Assembly (NCBI RefSeq): GCF_900103255.1 | Contig: NZ_FMWS01000008.1 | Location: 1-64,000, forward strand | Length of the DNA stretch: 64,000 bases | Reading direction: 5' to 3' | Source of the DNA: Gilliamella bombi | GTDB taxonomy: Bacteria; Pseudomonadota; Gammaproteobacteria; Enterobacterales; Orbaceae | Shown: positions 49,687-61,943 of the stretch, piece after piece | Position numbering within the stretch: the first letter of the stretch is position 1 | Layout: each line of letters opens with the position of its first letter | The notes under the pieces: model-generated | What the model saw: only the letters and a program-made list of their open reading frames with translations | What the model was told of the DNA's origin: nothing | The model's database searches: none | Translations under genes and position numbers: made by a program

Positions 49687-50640
49687 ATGTATACAAAGAT
49701 ATTAGGAACTGGGAGTTATCTTCCAAAACAGATAAGAACTAATGCAGATCTTGAAAAAATGGTTGATACCAGTGATGAATGGATCACAACGCGTACTGGT
49801 ATTAAAGAAAGACGTATCGCAGCGCCAGATGAAACAGTAACGAGCATGGCTTATGAAGCTGCTATAAATGCAATTGAAATGGCCAATATCGATAAAGAAG
49901 AAATAGGTATGATTATTGTTGCAACAGCAACTTCGGGCAATGCATTTCCAAGTTCTGCAACAGAATTACAAGCTAAATTAGGTATTGGTGATGTCGTTGC
50001 TTTTGACGTGTCAGCTGCTTGTTCTGGGTTTATTTATGCGCTTGATATTGCTGACAAATATGTTAAAAGTGGTGCAATTAAAAATGCTTTAGTTGTTGGT
50101 TCTGACATGTTAACCCGTGGTGTTGATCCAAATGATCGAGGCACCATTATCATTTTTGGGGATGGTGCAGGAGCGGTTGTTGTCGGCGCATCAGAAGAAC
50201 CAGGTATTATTGCTTCGCATCTTCATGCTGATGGTCGTTATGGTGATCTATTAAAATATCCATATGTTGATCGCCGTAATATGAATGATCCTGTTTATAT
50301 GACAATGCATGGCAATGAAGTGTTTAAAGTGGCAGTTAAAGAGCTGTCAAATTTGGTTGACGAGCTTTTAACTGAGAACACGCTCAACAAAGCAGATTTA
50401 GATTGGTTAGTCCCCCATCAAGCTAATTTAAGAATTATTTCTGCAACCGCAAAACGCCTAGATATGGATATGAATAAAGTTATTGTCACATTAGATAAGC
50501 AGGGCAATACTTCTGCTGCTTCTGTGCCTTGTGCTTTAGATACTGGTGTAAGAGATGGACGAATTCAACGAGGTCACCTAATTTTATTAGAAGCCTTTGG
50601 TGGCGGATTTGTTTGGGGATCTGCACTAGTTAGATTTTAG
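49687..50640 (+). CDS. fabH: 3-oxoacyl-ACP synthase III
   Basis: A 317-residue initiating condensing enzyme joining acetyl-CoA with malonyl-ACP. The catalytic triad is Cys112 (SAACSGF), His in VPHQANLRI and Asn in GNTSAAS. Length is as in E. coli. Four bases after plsX. Confidence 0.96.
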   Translation: MYTKILGTGSYLPKQIRTNADLEKMVDTSDEWITTRTGIKERRIAAPDETVTSMAYEAAINAIEMANIDKEEIGMIIVATATSGNAFPSSATELQAKLGIGDVVAFDVSAACSGFIYALDIADKYVKSGAIKNALVVGSDMLTRGVDPNDRGTIIIFGDGAGAVVVGASEEPGIIASHLHADGRYGDLLKYPYVDRRNMNDPVYMTMHGNEVFKVAVKELSNLVDELLTENTLNKADLDWLVPHQANLRIISATAKRLDMDMNKVIVTLDKQGNTSAASVPCALDTGVRDGRIQRGHLILLEAFGGGFVWGSALVRF

Positions 50641-50675
50641 TTTATGAAGTATTTTTAATGATCAAGGATTTAAGA

Positions 50676-51611
50676 ATGACCAAATTTGCAATGGTATTTC
50701 CAGGACAAGGCTCTCAAGCTGTCGGTATGTTAAAAGATCTTGCTGATAATTTTCCGATTGTCAAATCAACATTTGATGAAGCTTCTGATGTGTTAGGTTA
50801 TGATTTGTGGGATTTAGTACAAAAAGGCCCTGTTGAAGAACTAAATAAAACATGGCAAACACAACCAGCACTACTTGCTTCATCTGTTGCAATATTTAGA
50901 ATCTGGCAAAGTGTTAATGGTACTCAACCTGATTTTATGGCTGGTCATAGTTTAGGCGAATATTCTGCTTTAGTTTGTGCAGGCGTGATTGAGTTTAAAG
51001 ATGCGATTAAATTAGTCGAATTACGCGGAAAATTAATGCAAGAAGCCGTGCCAAGCGGCACAGGTGCAATGTATGCTATTATTGGATTAGATAACGAATC
51101 AATTAGCAAAGCATGTGAACAAGCGGCTCAAGGGCAGATTGTTGCGCCAGTTAATTTTAATTCACCTGGTCAAGTAGTTATTGCTGGTAATAAGGAAGCT
51201 GTTGAACGTGCAGGCTCACTATGTAAAGATGCGGGTGCTAAGCGTGCATTACCGCTTGCTGTTAGCGTACCATCACATTGTGCGTTAATGAAGCCAGCAG
51301 CTGACAAATTAGCGACTACATTAAACGATATTGAATTTAACACACCAAAGTTTGCTGTTATCAATAATGTTGATGTTAAAGTTGAAACGTCTGCAGAAAA
51401 AATTAAAACTGCATTAATTGCTCAGCTTTACAGCCCTGTACGTTGGACTGAAACTGTTGAGTATATGGCAAAACAAGATGTAAAACTTTTAGTTGAAATG
51501 GGGCCAGGGAAAGTATTAACTGGATTAACTAAACGTATTGTTGATACACTTTCTGGTCTTGTGGTTAATGATAAAGTATCATTAGAAACGGCATTAGAAA
51601 ACACAAAGTAA
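50676..51611 (+). CDS. fabD: Malonyl-CoA-ACP transacylase
   Basis: A 311-residue enzyme loading malonyl groups on ACP. The nucleophile is Ser92 in GHSLGEYSAL; MVFPGQGSQ opens the fold. The start is ATG 50676 with an AAGG site rather than the in-frame ATG six codons upstream, by comparison with E. coli. It sits between fabH and fabG. Confidence 0.95.
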   Translation: MTKFAMVFPGQGSQAVGMLKDLADNFPIVKSTFDEASDVLGYDLWDLVQKGPVEELNKTWQTQPALLASSVAIFRIWQSVNGTQPDFMAGHSLGEYSALVCAGVIEFKDAIKLVELRGKLMQEAVPSGTGAMYAIIGLDNESISKACEQAAQGQIVAPVNFNSPGQVVIAGNKEAVERAGSLCKDAGAKRALPLAVSVPSHCALMKPAADKLATTLNDIEFNTPKFAVINNVDVKVETSAEKIKTALIAQLYSPVRWTETVEYMAKQDVKLLVEMGPGKVLTGLTKRIVDTLSGLVVNDKVSLETALENTK

Positions 51612-51630
51612 AATGGTAAAAGGGGTAGTT

Positions 51631-52365
51631 ATGAACCTATCAGGAAAAATTGCTTTAGTTACGGGCGCAAGTCGTGGAATTGGTAAAGCAATTGCAGAAA
51701 AATTAGTTGCTTGTGGCGCAACTGTTATTGGTACGGCAACAACAGAAAAAGGTGCTGAAGCTATTAGCCATTACTTAGGAGCAAATGGTAAAGGTCTTGC
51801 TTTAAATGTGACAGATGAAACATCAATTGAGTCAGTTATTGGTGCAATTAAGGCTGAATTTGGTGATATTGATATTTTGGTTAATAACGCAGGTATTACT
51901 CGTGATAATTTATTAATGCGAATGAAAGAAGACGAATGGCAAGATATTTTGAATACAAATTTAACATCTGTTTTTCGCTTATCTAAAGCATTATTGCGCA
52001 CAATGATGAAAAAACGCTATGGAAGAATTGTAACCATTGGCTCAGTAGTAGGCACAATGGGAAATGCGGGCCAAGCTAACTATGCTGCAGCTAAAGCTGG
52101 ATTAATTGGTTTTAGTAAATCATTAGCACGTGAAGTTGCATCACGAGGTATTACTGTTAACGTGGTTGCACCTGGTTTTATCGCAACTGATATGACCAAT
52201 GCATTAACCGATGAACAAAAATCTTTAACATTAGCACAAGTTCCTGCTGGACGATTAGGTGAACCAACAGAAATAGCTAATGCAGTAGCATTTTTAGTAT
52301 CAGATGAAGCATCTTATATTACTGGTGAAACTTTACATGTCAATGGTGGCATGTATATGGTGTAA
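51631..52365 (+). CDS. fabG: 3-oxoacyl-ACP reductase
   Basis: A 244-residue short-chain dehydrogenase using NADPH, near identical in length and sequence to E. coli FabG. TGASRGIGKAIA binds the cofactor; the Ser-Tyr-Lys active site is in IGSVVGTMGNAGQANYAAAKAG. Start ATG 51631 follows an AGGGG site; a frame-open ATG at 51613 overlaps the region just after fabD and is less likely. Confidence 0.96.
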   Translation: MNLSGKIALVTGASRGIGKAIAEKLVACGATVIGTATTEKGAEAISHYLGANGKGLALNVTDETSIESVIGAIKAEFGDIDILVNNAGITRDNLLMRMKEDEWQDILNTNLTSVFRLSKALLRTMMKKRYGRIVTIGSVVGTMGNAGQANYAAAKAGLIGFSKSLAREVASRGITVNVVAPGFIATDMTNALTDEQKSLTLAQVPAGRLGEPTEIANAVAFLVSDEASYITGETLHVNGGMYMV

Positions 52366-52515
52366 TTGGTTAGAATAGTGTAAAATGAGCCATTATTTTA
52401 ACGTTTTGAACAAAAACTAAGCAATTGGGTTGGAAAATGATTGGCATCTTTTTCAACATTTTATAAACTTACATTCACCGCCACTTTCGGCGATTTTTAT
52501 AGGAAAAAAAAGAGT

Positions 52516-52749
52516 ATGAGCACTATTGAAGAGCGAGTTAAGAAAATTATTGTTGAGCAACTTGGTGTAAAAGAGGAAGAAGTTAAAAACGAATCTTCTT
52601 TCATTGAAGATCTTGGCGCTGACTCTCTTGATACAGTTGAATTAGTTATGGCTTTAGAGGAAGAATTTGATACTGAAATTCCTGACGAAGAAGCTGAAAA
52701 AATTACAACTGTTCAATCTGCAATTGATTATATTACTGCAAATCAATAA
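52516..52749 (+). CDS. acpP: Acyl carrier protein
   Basis: A 77-residue acidic carrier with the phosphopantetheine serine in [11 protein letters not shown]. Start ATG 52516 matches E. coli AcpP ([12 protein letters not shown]); the longer frame from 52441 has no homology. The 150-base gap after fabG contains a small stem CGCC/GGCG (52479-52492) followed by a T-run just before the ribosome site, perhaps an expression-tuning element for this very abundant protein. Confidence 0.97.
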   Translation: MSTIEERVKKIIVEQLGVKEEEVKNESSFIEDLGADSLDTVELVMALEEEFDTEIPDEEAEKITTVQSAIDYITANQ

Positions 52750-52769
52750 GGTTAGTAGAGTTTTTATGA

Positions 52770-52795
52770 TAGGCGGTCAAATGATCGCCTAGTTT
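52770..52795 (+). terminator. Weak acpP-fabF hairpin
   Basis: TAGGCG (52770-52775) pairs with CGCCTA (52787-52792), followed by a short, imperfect T-rich tail. Likely a partial terminator that lowers fabF relative to acpP. Confidence 0.5.
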
Positions 52796-52910
52796 GTATT
52801 TATATCTTTAATTATTAAATTAAAAACAAGTCGGTATAAATCTTTAGAAAACTCAAAATAAAATTTTTCAATGATTCAAATTTCATTTCAATCCTTTCCT
52901 GGAGGGCAAT

Positions 52911-54155
52911 GTGTCTAAACGCAGAGTTGTTGTTACTGGAATGGGCATGATATCTCCTGTAGGTAATACAGTTGAATCCACTTGGCAAGCTTTATTAGCT
53001 GGGCAAAGTGGTGTTGAACTCATAGAGCACTTTGATACAGCCCCTTTCGCAACGCGCTTCGCAGCGATGGTTAAAAACTTTAATGGCGAAGATTATAATA
53101 TTTCACGCAAAGATGCACGTAAAATGGATTATTTTATCCAATATGGCATTGCTGCAGGTATGCAGGCAATGCAAGATGCAGGCATTGAAATCACGAATGA
53201 AAACGCAGAACGAATCGGTTGTGCTATAGGTTCTGGTATTGGTGGGCTTGGGTTGATTGAAGAAAACCACAGTGCATTAGTAAATGGTGGACCACGCAAA
53301 ATTAGCCCGTTTTTTGTACCATCAACAATTGTTAATATGATTGCAGGTCACTTATCTATTATTTATGGATTAAAAGGACCGAGTATTACTATTGCAACAG
53401 CTTGTTCTTCAGGTGTTCATAATATTGGTCATGCTGCACGCATGATTGCTTATGGTGATGCAGATGCGATGTTAGCGGGTGGTGGCGAAAAAGCGAGTAC
53501 CCCATTGGGTATCGGTGGTTTTGGTGCAGCCCGTGCTTTATCAACTAATAACGACAATCCTAAAGCAGCAAGCCGTCCTTGGGATAAAGACCGTGATGGT
53601 TTTGTGTTGGGTGATGGTGCAGGAATCATGTTCTTAGAAGAATATGAACATGCCAAAAAACGCGGAGCTAAGATTTACGCTGAACTAGTTGGATTTGGTA
53701 TGAGTGGTGATGCTTATCATATGACTTCACCACCAGCCGATGGTAGTGGTGCGGCCTTAGCAATGAAATGTGCACTTCGTGATGCAGGTATTGCTCCAGA
53801 TCAGGTTGGTTATATTAATGCTCATGGTACATCGACCCCCGCTGGTGATAAGGCTGAAACCCAAGCGGTAAAAAGTATTTTTAAAGAAAATGCTAGCAAA
53901 GTGATGGTGAGTTCAACTAAATCTATGATAGGGCATTTATTGGGTGCAGCTGGTGCAGTTGAGTCAATTTTCACTGTCCTAGCATTACGTGATCAAGCTG
54001 TTCCGCCGACAATTAATCTTGATAATCCTGATGAGGGATGTGATCTTGATTATGTTCCTCATACAGCGCGTCAGGTTAAAAATTTAGAATATGCACTTTG
54101 TAACTCTTTTGGTTTTGGCGGAACCAATGGTTCGGTCCTATTTAAAAAAATATAA
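52911..54155 (+). CDS. fabF: 3-oxoacyl-ACP synthase II
   Basis: A 414-residue elongating condensing enzyme that extends palmitoleate and mediates thermal control of membrane fluidity in E. coli. Starts at GTG with a GGAGGG site. Cys in TACSSGVHN, His in [11 protein letters not shown] and His in [10 protein letters not shown] form the active site. It closes the fab cluster; pabC, which follows in E. coli, is absent. A hairpin CCCATCA/TGGTGGG (about 54169-54190) follows its stop. Confidence 0.96.
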   Translation: MSKRRVVVTGMGMISPVGNTVESTWQALLAGQSGVELIEHFDTAPFATRFAAMVKNFNGEDYNISRKDARKMDYFIQYGIAAGMQAMQDAGIEITNENAERIGCAIGSGIGGLGLIEENHSALVNGGPRKISPFFVPSTIVNMIAGHLSIIYGLKGPSITIATACSSGVHNIGHAARMIAYGDADAMLAGGGEKASTPLGIGGFGAARALSTNNDNPKAASRPWDKDRDGFVLGDGAGIMFLEEYEHAKKRGAKIYAELVGFGMSGDAYHMTSPPADGSGAALAMKCALRDAGIAPDQVGYINAHGTSTPAGDKAETQAVKSIFKENASKVMVSSTKSMIGHLLGAAGAVESIFTVLALRDQAVPPTINLDNPDEGCDLDYVPHTARQVKNLEYALCNSFGFGGTNGSVLFKKI

Positions 54156-54402
54156 TTTTAATTATTTTCCCATCACTAAAAATGGTGGGAATTTATTCAT
54201 CTCTTGTTAATGTGTTGTCAATAATAGTCCATTTTTATTAAGTAAAAATGTAGCGTATTCCTCATTTTTCTAACATTCTATTTGGTAAATTGAATGTTAA
54301 AGCTTGTTTTATATTTATATCAACAAATATATTTTCTCCTTGATTGAAGACGATATGTTTAGTGTATGTTCAAATTTTATTCTTATATTTTAGAAGCTTT
54401 AA

Positions 54403-54674
54403 ATGTGGCGGATGCCTGTTGCTCATGCCATTCATAATGGCTTTACTGTATCAGAAACAACGCATGATTATTGGCTGGAGAAACAGTAGCGATAGGTACA
54501 TTGGTAATGTTAATCGATAGTAATTCAGATATGATTGAAACTGTATATAATTTCTGCGAATCTGTCGGTTTATCAACCATGCTGGCTGAATTTGGCTTAG
54601 CTAATACCAGTGATGAAGAGTTGATGAAAATCGTTATAAAAGTAGCAACTACAGAGGGACTACGTCGTAAATAG
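54403..54674 (+). pseudogene. gldA: Glycerol dehydrogenase fragment, frameshifted
   Basis: The first part (MPVAHAIHNGFTV...THDYW, from ATG 54412) and, after a shift near 54475, the second part (AGETVAIGTLVMLIDSN...LAEFGLANTSDEELMKIVIKVATTEG) together match the C-terminal zinc-binding region of GldA-type iron/zinc alcohol dehydrogenases, where the E. coli sequence has AAHAVHNGLT...HGEKVAFGTLTQLV. The N-terminal two thirds and the last ~35 residues are missing. Upstream bases 54156-54402 hold no recognisable remainder, only an inverted repeat TAACATTC/GAATGTTA (54271-54299). Confidence 0.75.
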
Positions 54675-54853
54675 TTTTGCACTTTTTTAGATTAATTGTG
54701 CTAACTTTAAATGTACTCTGGTTGGTTTTTTACATCAAGAATTTTTATTTCTTTTACATTTTGTTGTAAGTTCATGTAGGTAAAGAGAATAAGAATATTC
54801 TTCTTGCTTGTGTTATAATTCAAAGCTAATTTTATCCTTCATTTCTGGTAATT

Positions 54854-57800
54854 ATGGCAGAACCAAAATTTATTCATCTTCATTTACATAGTGATTTCTC
54901 TATGATTGATGGAATTGCTAAGGTAGGTGCATTAGTAAATGAAATGAGCAAGTTGCAGATGCCTGCATTTGCGATCACTGATTTTACTAATCTTTGTGGA
55001 CTGGTTAAGTTTTACGGCTCAGCAATGTCAAAAGGTATTAAACCTATCATTGGTGCAGATCTCGCTATTAGAAGTTCTCAATTGCCTGATGATATTTATC
55101 ATCTAACTCTGTTAGCAGCTAATAATCAGGGATATCAAAATCTTACTTTATTGATTTCTAAAGCTTATCAGCGAGGATACATTGGAGATTTGCCTGTTGT
55201 TGATAATGAGTGGTTAATTGAGCATCGAGAAGGGTTAATTGTATTAGCTGGACGAGAAAGTGATATTGGTATCGGTATCGTTCGCAATAATCAAACTATT
55301 ATTGAGCATGCTATTAATTTTTACCTTGAAAATTTTAATGAGCATTTTTATTTTGAGCTAGTACGGACTAAACGAATCAATGAAGAGCTATTTATTCATA
55401 GTGCAGTAAGATTGGCTGAACAGTATCAATTACCCGTGGTTGCTTCTAATGATGTTCGTTTTTTAAAAGCTTCAGATTTTGAAGCTCACGAAATTCGTGT
55501 TGCTATTCATGATGGGAATACACTTGAAGATCCTTCCCGACCTAAAAATTACTCATCAGAGCAATATTTACGATCTGAACAGGAAATGTGTGAACTATTC
55601 TCTGATATACCAGAAGCGCTTGAAAATAGTGTTGAAATAGCAAAGCGCTGTAATGTAACCATCCGGTTAGGTGAATATTTTTTACCTAAATTTCCTACTG
55701 GTGATATGTCGACCGAAGATTTTTTGGTGCATAAATCGCGTGAAGGTTTAGAAGAAAGACTTGAGTTTTTATTTCCCGATCCAGAAGTTAGAAAACAAAG
55801 AAGACCTGAATATGATGAGCGTTTAGAAACAGAATTAACGGTTATTAATCAGATGGGTTTTCCTGGATACTTTCTAATTGTTATGGAATTTATTCAATGG
55901 TCGAAAGATAATGATATTCCCGTGGGACCTGGGCGTGGTTCAGGTGCGGGTTCACTAGTTGCGTATGCTTTAAAAATTACCGATTTAGACCCACTGGCGT
56001 TTGACTTACTTTTTGAACGATTTTTGAATCCAGAACGTGTTTCAATGCCTGATTTTGATGTCGACTTTTGTATGGAAAAGCGAGATCTAGTAATTGATCA
56101 TGTTGCTGATATGTATGGTCGTGATGCAGTCTCTCAAATTATTACTTTTGGGACTATGGCGGCTAAAGCGGTAATCAGGGATGTTGGCCGAGTACTTGGA
56201 CATCCTTATGGCTTTGTTGATCGGATTTCCAAATTAATTCCCTTAGATCCGGGAATGACATTGGTTAAAGCTTTTGAAGTTGAGCCTCAACTTCAGGAGT
56301 TATACGATAATAATGAAGAAATTAAATCATTAATTGATATCGCACGTCAATTAGAAGGTGTAACTAGAAATGCAGGTAAGCATGCTGGGGGCGTTGTAAT
56401 TTCACCAACTAAGATTACAGATTTTTCGCCAATTTATTGTGATCCAGAAGGAAATCACCCAGTAACCCAGTTTGATAAAAATGATGTTGAATATGCAGGC
56501 CTTGTTAAATTTGACTTTTTAGGACTAAGGACATTAACCATTATTGATTGGGCAATCAAAATGATTAATGAACGTCAGTTAAGAGAAGGAAATAAACCTA
56601 TCGATATTACTCGAATTCCTCTCGATGATCAGGCGTCATTTGATTTGTTATTGAAAGCCGAAACAACAGCTGTGTTCCAACTTGAATCTCGAGGTATGAA
56701 AGACTTAATAAGGCGATTAAAACCCGACTGTTTTGAGGATATGATCGCTTTAGTTGCCTTATTTAGACCAGGTCCGTTACAATCAGGTATGGTAGACAAC
56801 TTTATTGACCGTAAACATGGCAGAGAAGAAGTTTCCTATCCTGATATTAAATATCAACATGAATCATTAAAACCTATCTTAGAACCAACATACGGTATTA
56901 TTTTGTACCAAGAACAAGTCATGCAAATTGCTCAGACTTTGTCGGGTTATACATTAGGTGGTGCGGATTTATTACGTCGAGCTATGGGGAAGAAAAAACC
57001 TGAGGAAATGGCAAAGCAACGCTCTGTTTTTAAAGAAGGTGCAGAAAAGCAAGGTATCGATGGTGAGCTTTCCATGCGCATTTTTGATTTAGTGGAAAAA
57101 TTTGCTGGTTATGGTTTTAATAAATCTCATTCAGCAGCTTATGCGCTTGTTTCTTATCAAACATTATGGTTAAAAACTCATTATCCATCAGAATTTATGG
57201 CTGCAGTTATGACTGCCGATATGGATAATACTGATAAAATTGTCGGTTTGGTTGATGAATGCTTACGGATGGGATTAAAGGTTAATCCACCAGATATTAA
57301 TAGTGGTCTTTATCACTTTCATGTGAATGATAAAGGTGAGATTGTTTATGGGATTGGGGCTATAAAGGGTGTCGGTGAAGGTCCTATTGAGGCAATTGTT
57401 GAAGCACGTAATAGTGGTGGATATTTTAAAAATATATTCGAACTTTGTGCTCGAACAGATATGAAAAAGATCAACCGTCGTGTACTTGAAAAACTTACTA
57501 TGGCAGGGGCATTTGATAAATTAGGCCCTCACAGAGCAGCTATTTTGCATAGTATTAATGATGCAATGCAGGCAGCGGATCAATATGCAAAAGCTCAAGA
57601 TATTGGTCAAGAAGATATGTTTGGAGTCTTAGCGGAAGAACCTGAACAAGTTGAGCATGCTTATGCTGCGGTACCTGAATTACCCGATCAAGTTTTGCTT
57701 GATGGAGAACGTGAAGCTTTAGGGCTTTATTTAACAGGGCATCCTGTAACGCAATATTTAAAAGAATTAAATCGTTATACTGGTGGATTGCGAATTAGTG

Positions 57801-58333
57801 AAGCATCTCCGACAGGCTGGGGAAAAACAGTTACTTTTGCAGGTATTGTCACTGATGCTAGGACTCGAATTACTAAAAAAGGTAAAAAAATTGGTTTGTT
57901 TACTTTAGATGATCGTTCAGGTCGTATTGATGGTATGCTTTTTGCAGAATCTTTGGAAAATTTTGGACATTTACTCGTAAAAGATAAGATCTTAATTGTT
58001 ACAGGCCAAGTTAGTAATGATGATTTTAATGGTGGTTTTAAAATGTCAGTGCGAGATATTGTTGATCTAAAAGATGCCCGTACTAAATATGTAAAAGGAC
58101 TGTCCATTACATTAACAGAAAGCGAAGCAAATCAAGCAATATTGCAACGTTTACAACAACTTTTAGAACCTTATCGCCATGGTAGTGTGCCTGTTAGCTT
58201 ATATTATCACCGGGGTGATTCGGTTGTTAGGATTCAATTCGGTACGACATGGAGGGTTATTCCAGAGGACGCTATGATTATTGAATTAAAGACACTTATT
58301 GGTATTGATCGTATTGAATTTGAGTTTGAATAA
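54854..58333 (+). CDS. dnaE: DNA polymerase III subunit alpha
   Basis: The replicative polymerase, 1159 residues (E. coli 1160). PHP domain at the N-terminus ([16 protein letters not shown]), palm aspartates in [10 protein letters not shown] (about 400), the [16 protein letters not shown] motif, tandem helix-hairpin-helix and a C-terminal OB domain ([20 protein letters not shown]). Here it is preceded by the gldA remnant rather than rnhB. accA follows after 244 bases that contain nothing recognisable beyond AT-rich sequence and perhaps the accA promoter. Confidence 0.98.
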   Translation: MAEPKFIHLHLHSDFSMIDGIAKVGALVNEMSKLQMPAFAITDFTNLCGLVKFYGSAMSKGIKPIIGADLAIRSSQLPDDIYHLTLLAANNQGYQNLTLLISKAYQRGYIGDLPVVDNEWLIEHREGLIVLAGRESDIGIGIVRNNQTIIEHAINFYLENFNEHFYFELVRTKRINEELFIHSAVRLAEQYQLPVVASNDVRFLKASDFEAHEIRVAIHDGNTLEDPSRPKNYSSEQYLRSEQEMCELFSDIPEALENSVEIAKRCNVTIRLGEYFLPKFPTGDMSTEDFLVHKSREGLEERLEFLFPDPEVRKQRRPEYDERLETELTVINQMGFPGYFLIVMEFIQWSKDNDIPVGPGRGSGAGSLVAYALKITDLDPLAFDLLFERFLNPERVSMPDFDVDFCMEKRDLVIDHVADMYGRDAVSQIITFGTMAAKAVIRDVGRVLGHPYGFVDRISKLIPLDPGMTLVKAFEVEPQLQELYDNNEEIKSLIDIARQLEGVTRNAGKHAGGVVISPTKITDFSPIYCDPEGNHPVTQFDKNDVEYAGLVKFDFLGLRTLTIIDWAIKMINERQLREGNKPIDITRIPLDDQASFDLLLKAETTAVFQLESRGMKDLIRRLKPDCFEDMIALVALFRPGPLQSGMVDNFIDRKHGREEVSYPDIKYQHESLKPILEPTYGIILYQEQVMQIAQTLSGYTLGGADLLRRAMGKKKPEEMAKQRSVFKEGAEKQGIDGELSMRIFDLVEKFAGYGFNKSHSAAYALVSYQTLWLKTHYPSEFMAAVMTADMDNTDKIVGLVDECLRMGLKVNPPDINSGLYHFHVNDKGEIVYGIGAIKGVGEGPIEAIVEARNSGGYFKNIFELCARTDMKKINRRVLEKLTMAGAFDKLGPHRAAILHSINDAMQAADQYAKAQDIGQEDMFGVLAEEPEQVEHAYAAVPELPDQVLLDGEREALGLYLTGHPVTQYLKELNRYTGGLRISEASPTGWGKTVTFAGIVTDARTRITKKGKKIGLFTLDDRSGRIDGMLFAESLENFGHLLVKDKILIVTGQVSNDDFNGGFKMSVRDIVDLKDARTKYVKGLSITLTESEANQAILQRLQQLLEPYRHGSVPVSLYYHRGDSVVRIQFGTTWRVIPEDAMIIELKTLIGIDRIEFEFE

Positions 58334-58577
58334 GAAAATAAACTTATTAATAGTAGTCTGGTTGATTAATTAAATTTATTAAATAATGTTACTTTAATTA
58401 AATGTAAGTGGTATAACATTTTGAATAGTTGAAGTCTAATAATATAAATTTAGGTGACTTCAATGAGTATTACATAGTAGAATTGGATTAATTTTATTTT
58501 AAGAATTAGCCAGTATACTGTATTAGATGTGTATTTTTTTAAAATACCAAATAAATTAAGAGGCAATTACAAGCGTT

Positions 58578-59537
58578 ATGAACAATTTTTTGGAATTTGA
58601 AAAGCCGATAGCGGAATTAGAAGCAAAAATTAATTCCTTAAAGAATATTGATTCGCAACAAGTTGAATTAGATATTAATTTAGATAAAGAGATTAAGCAA
58701 TTACATAAAAAAAGTCGAGAATTAACAAAAAAAATATTTGCTAATTTAACTCCCTGGGAAATTGCGCAACTAGCTAGACATCCAAATCGTCCTTATACAT
58801 TGGATTATCTGAAAGAAATTTTTACTGATTTTGATGAATTAGCTGGTGATAGGGCTTATGCCGATGACAAAGCAATTATTGGTGGAATAGCTCGTATTGA
58901 TGGAAGATCTGTGGTGGTTATTGGGCATCAAAAAGGTCGAGAAACAAAACAGAAAATTTATCGGAACTTTGGTATGCCCGCTCCAGAAGGGTATCGTAAA
59001 GCTTTACGATTAATGCAATTAGCGGAGCGTTTTAAATTACCAATTATTACTTTTATTGATACTCCAGGTGCTTATCCTGGTATTGGTGCCGAAGAGCGAG
59101 GTCAAGCAGAAGCTATTGCTCGTAATTTAAGAGAAATGTCACGTCTTAAAGTACCAACTATTTGTACAGTAATTGGAGAGGGAGGCTCTGGGGGCGCTCT
59201 TGCTATTGGGGTTGCAGATAAAGTTAATATGCTTCAATATAGTACTTATTCTGTCATATCGCCAGAAGGTTGTGCTTCGATTCTATGGAAAAGTGCCGAT
59301 AAAGCACCAGTTGCAGCTGAAGCTATGAATATGACTGCAGATAAATTACTAAAATTGAATCTTATTGATTCAATTATACCTGAGCCTCTGGGTGGTGCAC
59401 ATCGTGATTATGCTGTCGTATCTGCTTCACTCAAAACACAATTACTTAGTGATCTTAATGAACTTGAAAGTATGGATTTATCTGTATTATTAGAAAGAAG
59501 ATATCAACGTTTGATGAACTATGGTTACGTAAGGTAA
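58578..59537 (+). CDS. accA: Acetyl-CoA carboxylase carboxyltransferase alpha
   Basis: A 319-residue subunit that with AccD transfers carboxyl from biotin to acetyl-CoA, the first step of fatty acid synthesis. The N-terminal helical region ([18 protein letters not shown]) and the crotonase-like core with [15 protein letters not shown] and [15 protein letters not shown] are typical. Follows dnaE as in E. coli; dgkA follows after 21 bases, likely cotranscribed. Confidence 0.96.
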   Translation: MNNFLEFEKPIAELEAKINSLKNIDSQQVELDINLDKEIKQLHKKSRELTKKIFANLTPWEIAQLARHPNRPYTLDYLKEIFTDFDELAGDRAYADDKAIIGGIARIDGRSVVVIGHQKGRETKQKIYRNFGMPAPEGYRKALRLMQLAERFKLPIITFIDTPGAYPGIGAEERGQAEAIARNLREMSRLKVPTICTVIGEGGSGGALAIGVADKVNMLQYSTYSVISPEGCASILWKSADKAPVAAEAMNMTADKLLKLNLIDSIIPEPLGGAHRDYAVVSASLKTQLLSDLNELESMDLSVLLERRYQRLMNYGYVR

Positions 59538-59558
59538 TTTTAAATTTGGAATATTGTA

Positions 59559-59927
59559 ATGAAAAAATCGACAGGCTTACTACGTATCCTTAAAGCAACA
59601 AAATATTCTTTAAAAGGCTTAAAATCGGCGATCAAACATGAAGCTGCATTTCGCCAAGAGTTAATTCTATTAGTTGTGGCTTATATTGTTGTAATGCTAA
59701 TTGATTTCTCTATTTATGAACGTATTTTGCTACTTGGTTCAATTGGAGTGGTGATGATTACTGAGTTAATAAATAGTGCAATTGAGTGTGTAGTTGATCG
59801 TATTGGCTCTGAAAGGCATGATTTATCTGGCCGAGCAAAGGATTATGGCTCGGCGGCGGTATTTTTGTCGTTATTATTGACTATTATTTTGTGGATTTAT
59901 CTATTTTCTTGTCATTTTTCATCATGA
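59559..59927 (+). CDS. dgkA: Diacylglycerol kinase
   Basis: A 122-residue trimeric membrane kinase recycling diacylglycerol to phosphatidate. Three transmembrane helices and an amphipathic N-terminus. Active-site motif ELINSAIECVVDRIG and the RAKDYGSAAVF segment are intact. Next to accA it extends the lipid theme. Bases 59928-60099 downstream hold only short inverted repeats (for example CTATTCT/AGAATAG near 59990-60006). Confidence 0.93.
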   Translation: MKKSTGLLRILKATKYSLKGLKSAIKHEAAFRQELILLVVAYIVVMLIDFSIYERILLLGSIGVVMITELINSAIECVVDRIGSERHDLSGRAKDYGSAAVFLSLLLTIILWIYLFSCHFSS

Positions 59928-60099
59928 TTTTTGATTTAAACGTAGGTTTTCCTGAAAGTTTTTGACAATAGTTTAATCGCAAAAAACTATTCTTAAACTA
60001 GAATAGGATTGGTTTTCCAATAAAAATTTATAAAAATATTATTATAATTACGCTGTAAAATAAAAATAACAACGCTTTTGTAGGAAAATACAGGGTTAT

Positions 60100-60725
60100 T
60101 TACACTTTATGGTTAAAATAATCCTCTAAAAACTTATAAGGCGTTTTTTTCGAAATCGCTTTATGGGGTTTAATTGTATTATAATAGTTAATAAATCGTT
60201 TAATACTTTGTTTTCTATCTTTTTAATAGCCAAATATTTTCTGATTATTCTACATTTCCATTAAAGATCGTATCACGCTTTTGAGCTTTCCCATTCGTTT
60301 GTGGACAGGCTAGTTTCGTGAATTCTTGATGGATACGATGGTTGTTACACGTTTTAACAAATAGCTCTTCACCAGTGCCTTGATATTCATGTCCATTTTT
60401 GGAATAAATACATTCAATGATAAAGGATATTGGGTTAACACATTGTTTATATAAATAGTGCTGAATTAAATCGGGATTTATTGGGGTAAATGCCTGCATA
60501 AAAGTTCATGTGAAAAATCATCAATACTGACCGACAAATAAATACTCTCGCATTTTTTGTTTGGTTTCGTTTTTAAGCAAAGATAAAGGTAAACGTTTAG
60601 CATCAACTATAGCATTTACCCAGATAGGTTTTGTTATAGCGTTTAGCTTGTCGCCTTAATTTAACTTCAATGGACTTTCCGACTTTAACCAGACGTTTAA
60701 TTTTTATATGTAAATGATGCAACTA
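60100..60725 (-). mobile_element. Decayed IS481-type transposase
   Basis: Translating the minus strand in several frames gives consecutive pieces of one DDE transposase: a basic region (VGKSIEVKLRRQAKRYNK), the first catalytic strand (YLSVSIDDFSHEL), a central open frame at 60245-60499 with YSKNGHEYQGTGE and KLACPQTNGKAQK, and the C-terminus (FINYYNTIKPHKAISKKTPYKFL, stop at 60100). At least three frameshifts or stops interrupt it, so it is inactive. No terminal repeats or target duplication could be recognised. IS481 is favoured over IS3 from the ACPQTNGKA motif. Confidence 0.78.
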
Positions 60726-60743
60726 TTGGTTATCAATTATAGA

Positions 60744-61823
60744 TTAAGTTAATTGTATAGACTGAATTACCATATCTTTATCAATACCATCTATCACTTC
60801 AGCATGACCAATTTTAGTTGGTATAACAAGCCTTAATTGCCCAGATAATACTTTTTTGTCTCGTAACATATGTGGCAGATAAGATTCAATTGACATTTTT
60901 TGGGGTCTGTTAACAGGTAGTTTAGCGCGAATTAATAAGTTCTTAATTCGTTCAATATCAGTTTGATCCAATTTACCAAGTAATTTGGCTGTTTGTGCAG
61001 CCATTAGCATACCAACACTGACAGCTTCGCCATGTAGCCAATTTCCATAGCCTAGTTCTGCTTCTATGGCATGCCCATAAGTGTGACCAAGATTTAAGAT
61101 TGCTCGCATGTTTTGTTCTGTTTCGTCAGCAGCAACCACTTGTGCTTTGAGTTCACAGCAATGGTAAATACAGTAGCTTAATGCATTAACATCTAGGTTT
61201 AGTAAATCGTTGATGTGTTCTTCAAGCCAATCAAAAAATTTAGCATCTAAAATAATGCCGTATTTTATAACTTCGGCAAGTCCAGCCGAAAGCTCTCTTT
61301 GTGGTAATGTTTTTAAACAACTGAGATCAATCACTACCGACTGTGGTTGATAAAATGCGCCAATCATATTTTTACCCAGTGGGTGATTAATCGCTGTTTT
61401 ACCTCCTACCGAGGAATCAACCTGTGATAGTAGCGTTGTAGGCACTTGAATAAACTTAATTCCACGTTGATAAGCTGAGGCGGCAAATCCTGCAATGTCA
61501 CCAATCACACCTCCACCTAGTGCTATAAGTATACTACTGCGAGTATGATTGTTTGCCAGTAACGTTGTCAAAATGCTATTCCATGTTTCCATGGTCTTAT
61601 ATTTTTCACCATCAGGAACAACAACTGAATCGGTTTTTACACCATGCTTTTCAAGCATATCAATTAGTGTTTGTAAATAAAGTGGGGCTATGGTTTCATT
61701 GGTAGCAATGAGTACGCGTTGCCCTGCTTGGAGTTTAAAATGTTGAAATTCACTTAGTAGATTTTCACCAATTGTGATTGGATAACTGCGTTTAGCTAGC
61801 GCTACATTTAATGTTTTTTGCAT
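60744..61823 (-). CDS. aroB: 3-dehydroquinate synthase
   Basis: A 359-residue NAD-dependent enzyme of the shikimate pathway making dehydroquinate from [23 protein letters not shown] binds NAD; zinc ligands are in the HGEAVSVGM and [12 protein letters not shown] segments. Start ATG 61823 gives the E. coli-like length; the frame is open 26 codons further but unlike the family. aroK, its usual upstream partner, is absent; nadE is divergent. The decayed IS lies directly downstream. Confidence 0.95.
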   Translation of the reverse strand: MQKTLNVALAKRSYPITIGENLLSEFQHFKLQAGQRVLIATNETIAPLYLQTLIDMLEKHGVKTDSVVVPDGEKYKTMETWNSILTTLLANNHTRSSILIALGGGVIGDIAGFAASAYQRGIKFIQVPTTLLSQVDSSVGGKTAINHPLGKNMIGAFYQPQSVVIDLSCLKTLPQRELSAGLAEVIKYGIILDAKFFDWLEEHINDLLNLDVNALSYCIYHCCELKAQVVAADETEQNMRAILNLGHTYGHAIEAELGYGNWLHGEAVSVGMLMAAQTAKLLGKLDQTDIERIKNLLIRAKLPVNRPQKMSIESYLPHMLRDKKVLSGQLRLVIPTKIGHAEVIDGIDKDMVIQSIQLT

Positions 61824-61943
61824 ATTAATTTCCAGACAGGTCAAAGTGGATTTATTGTTGCATGTTAGCGATAAAAAAGTGGCAGTGCAACTTAGAATCA
61901 TTTAAACTTATTGATAATTTTGATTTGTGATATTAAATTTTAT

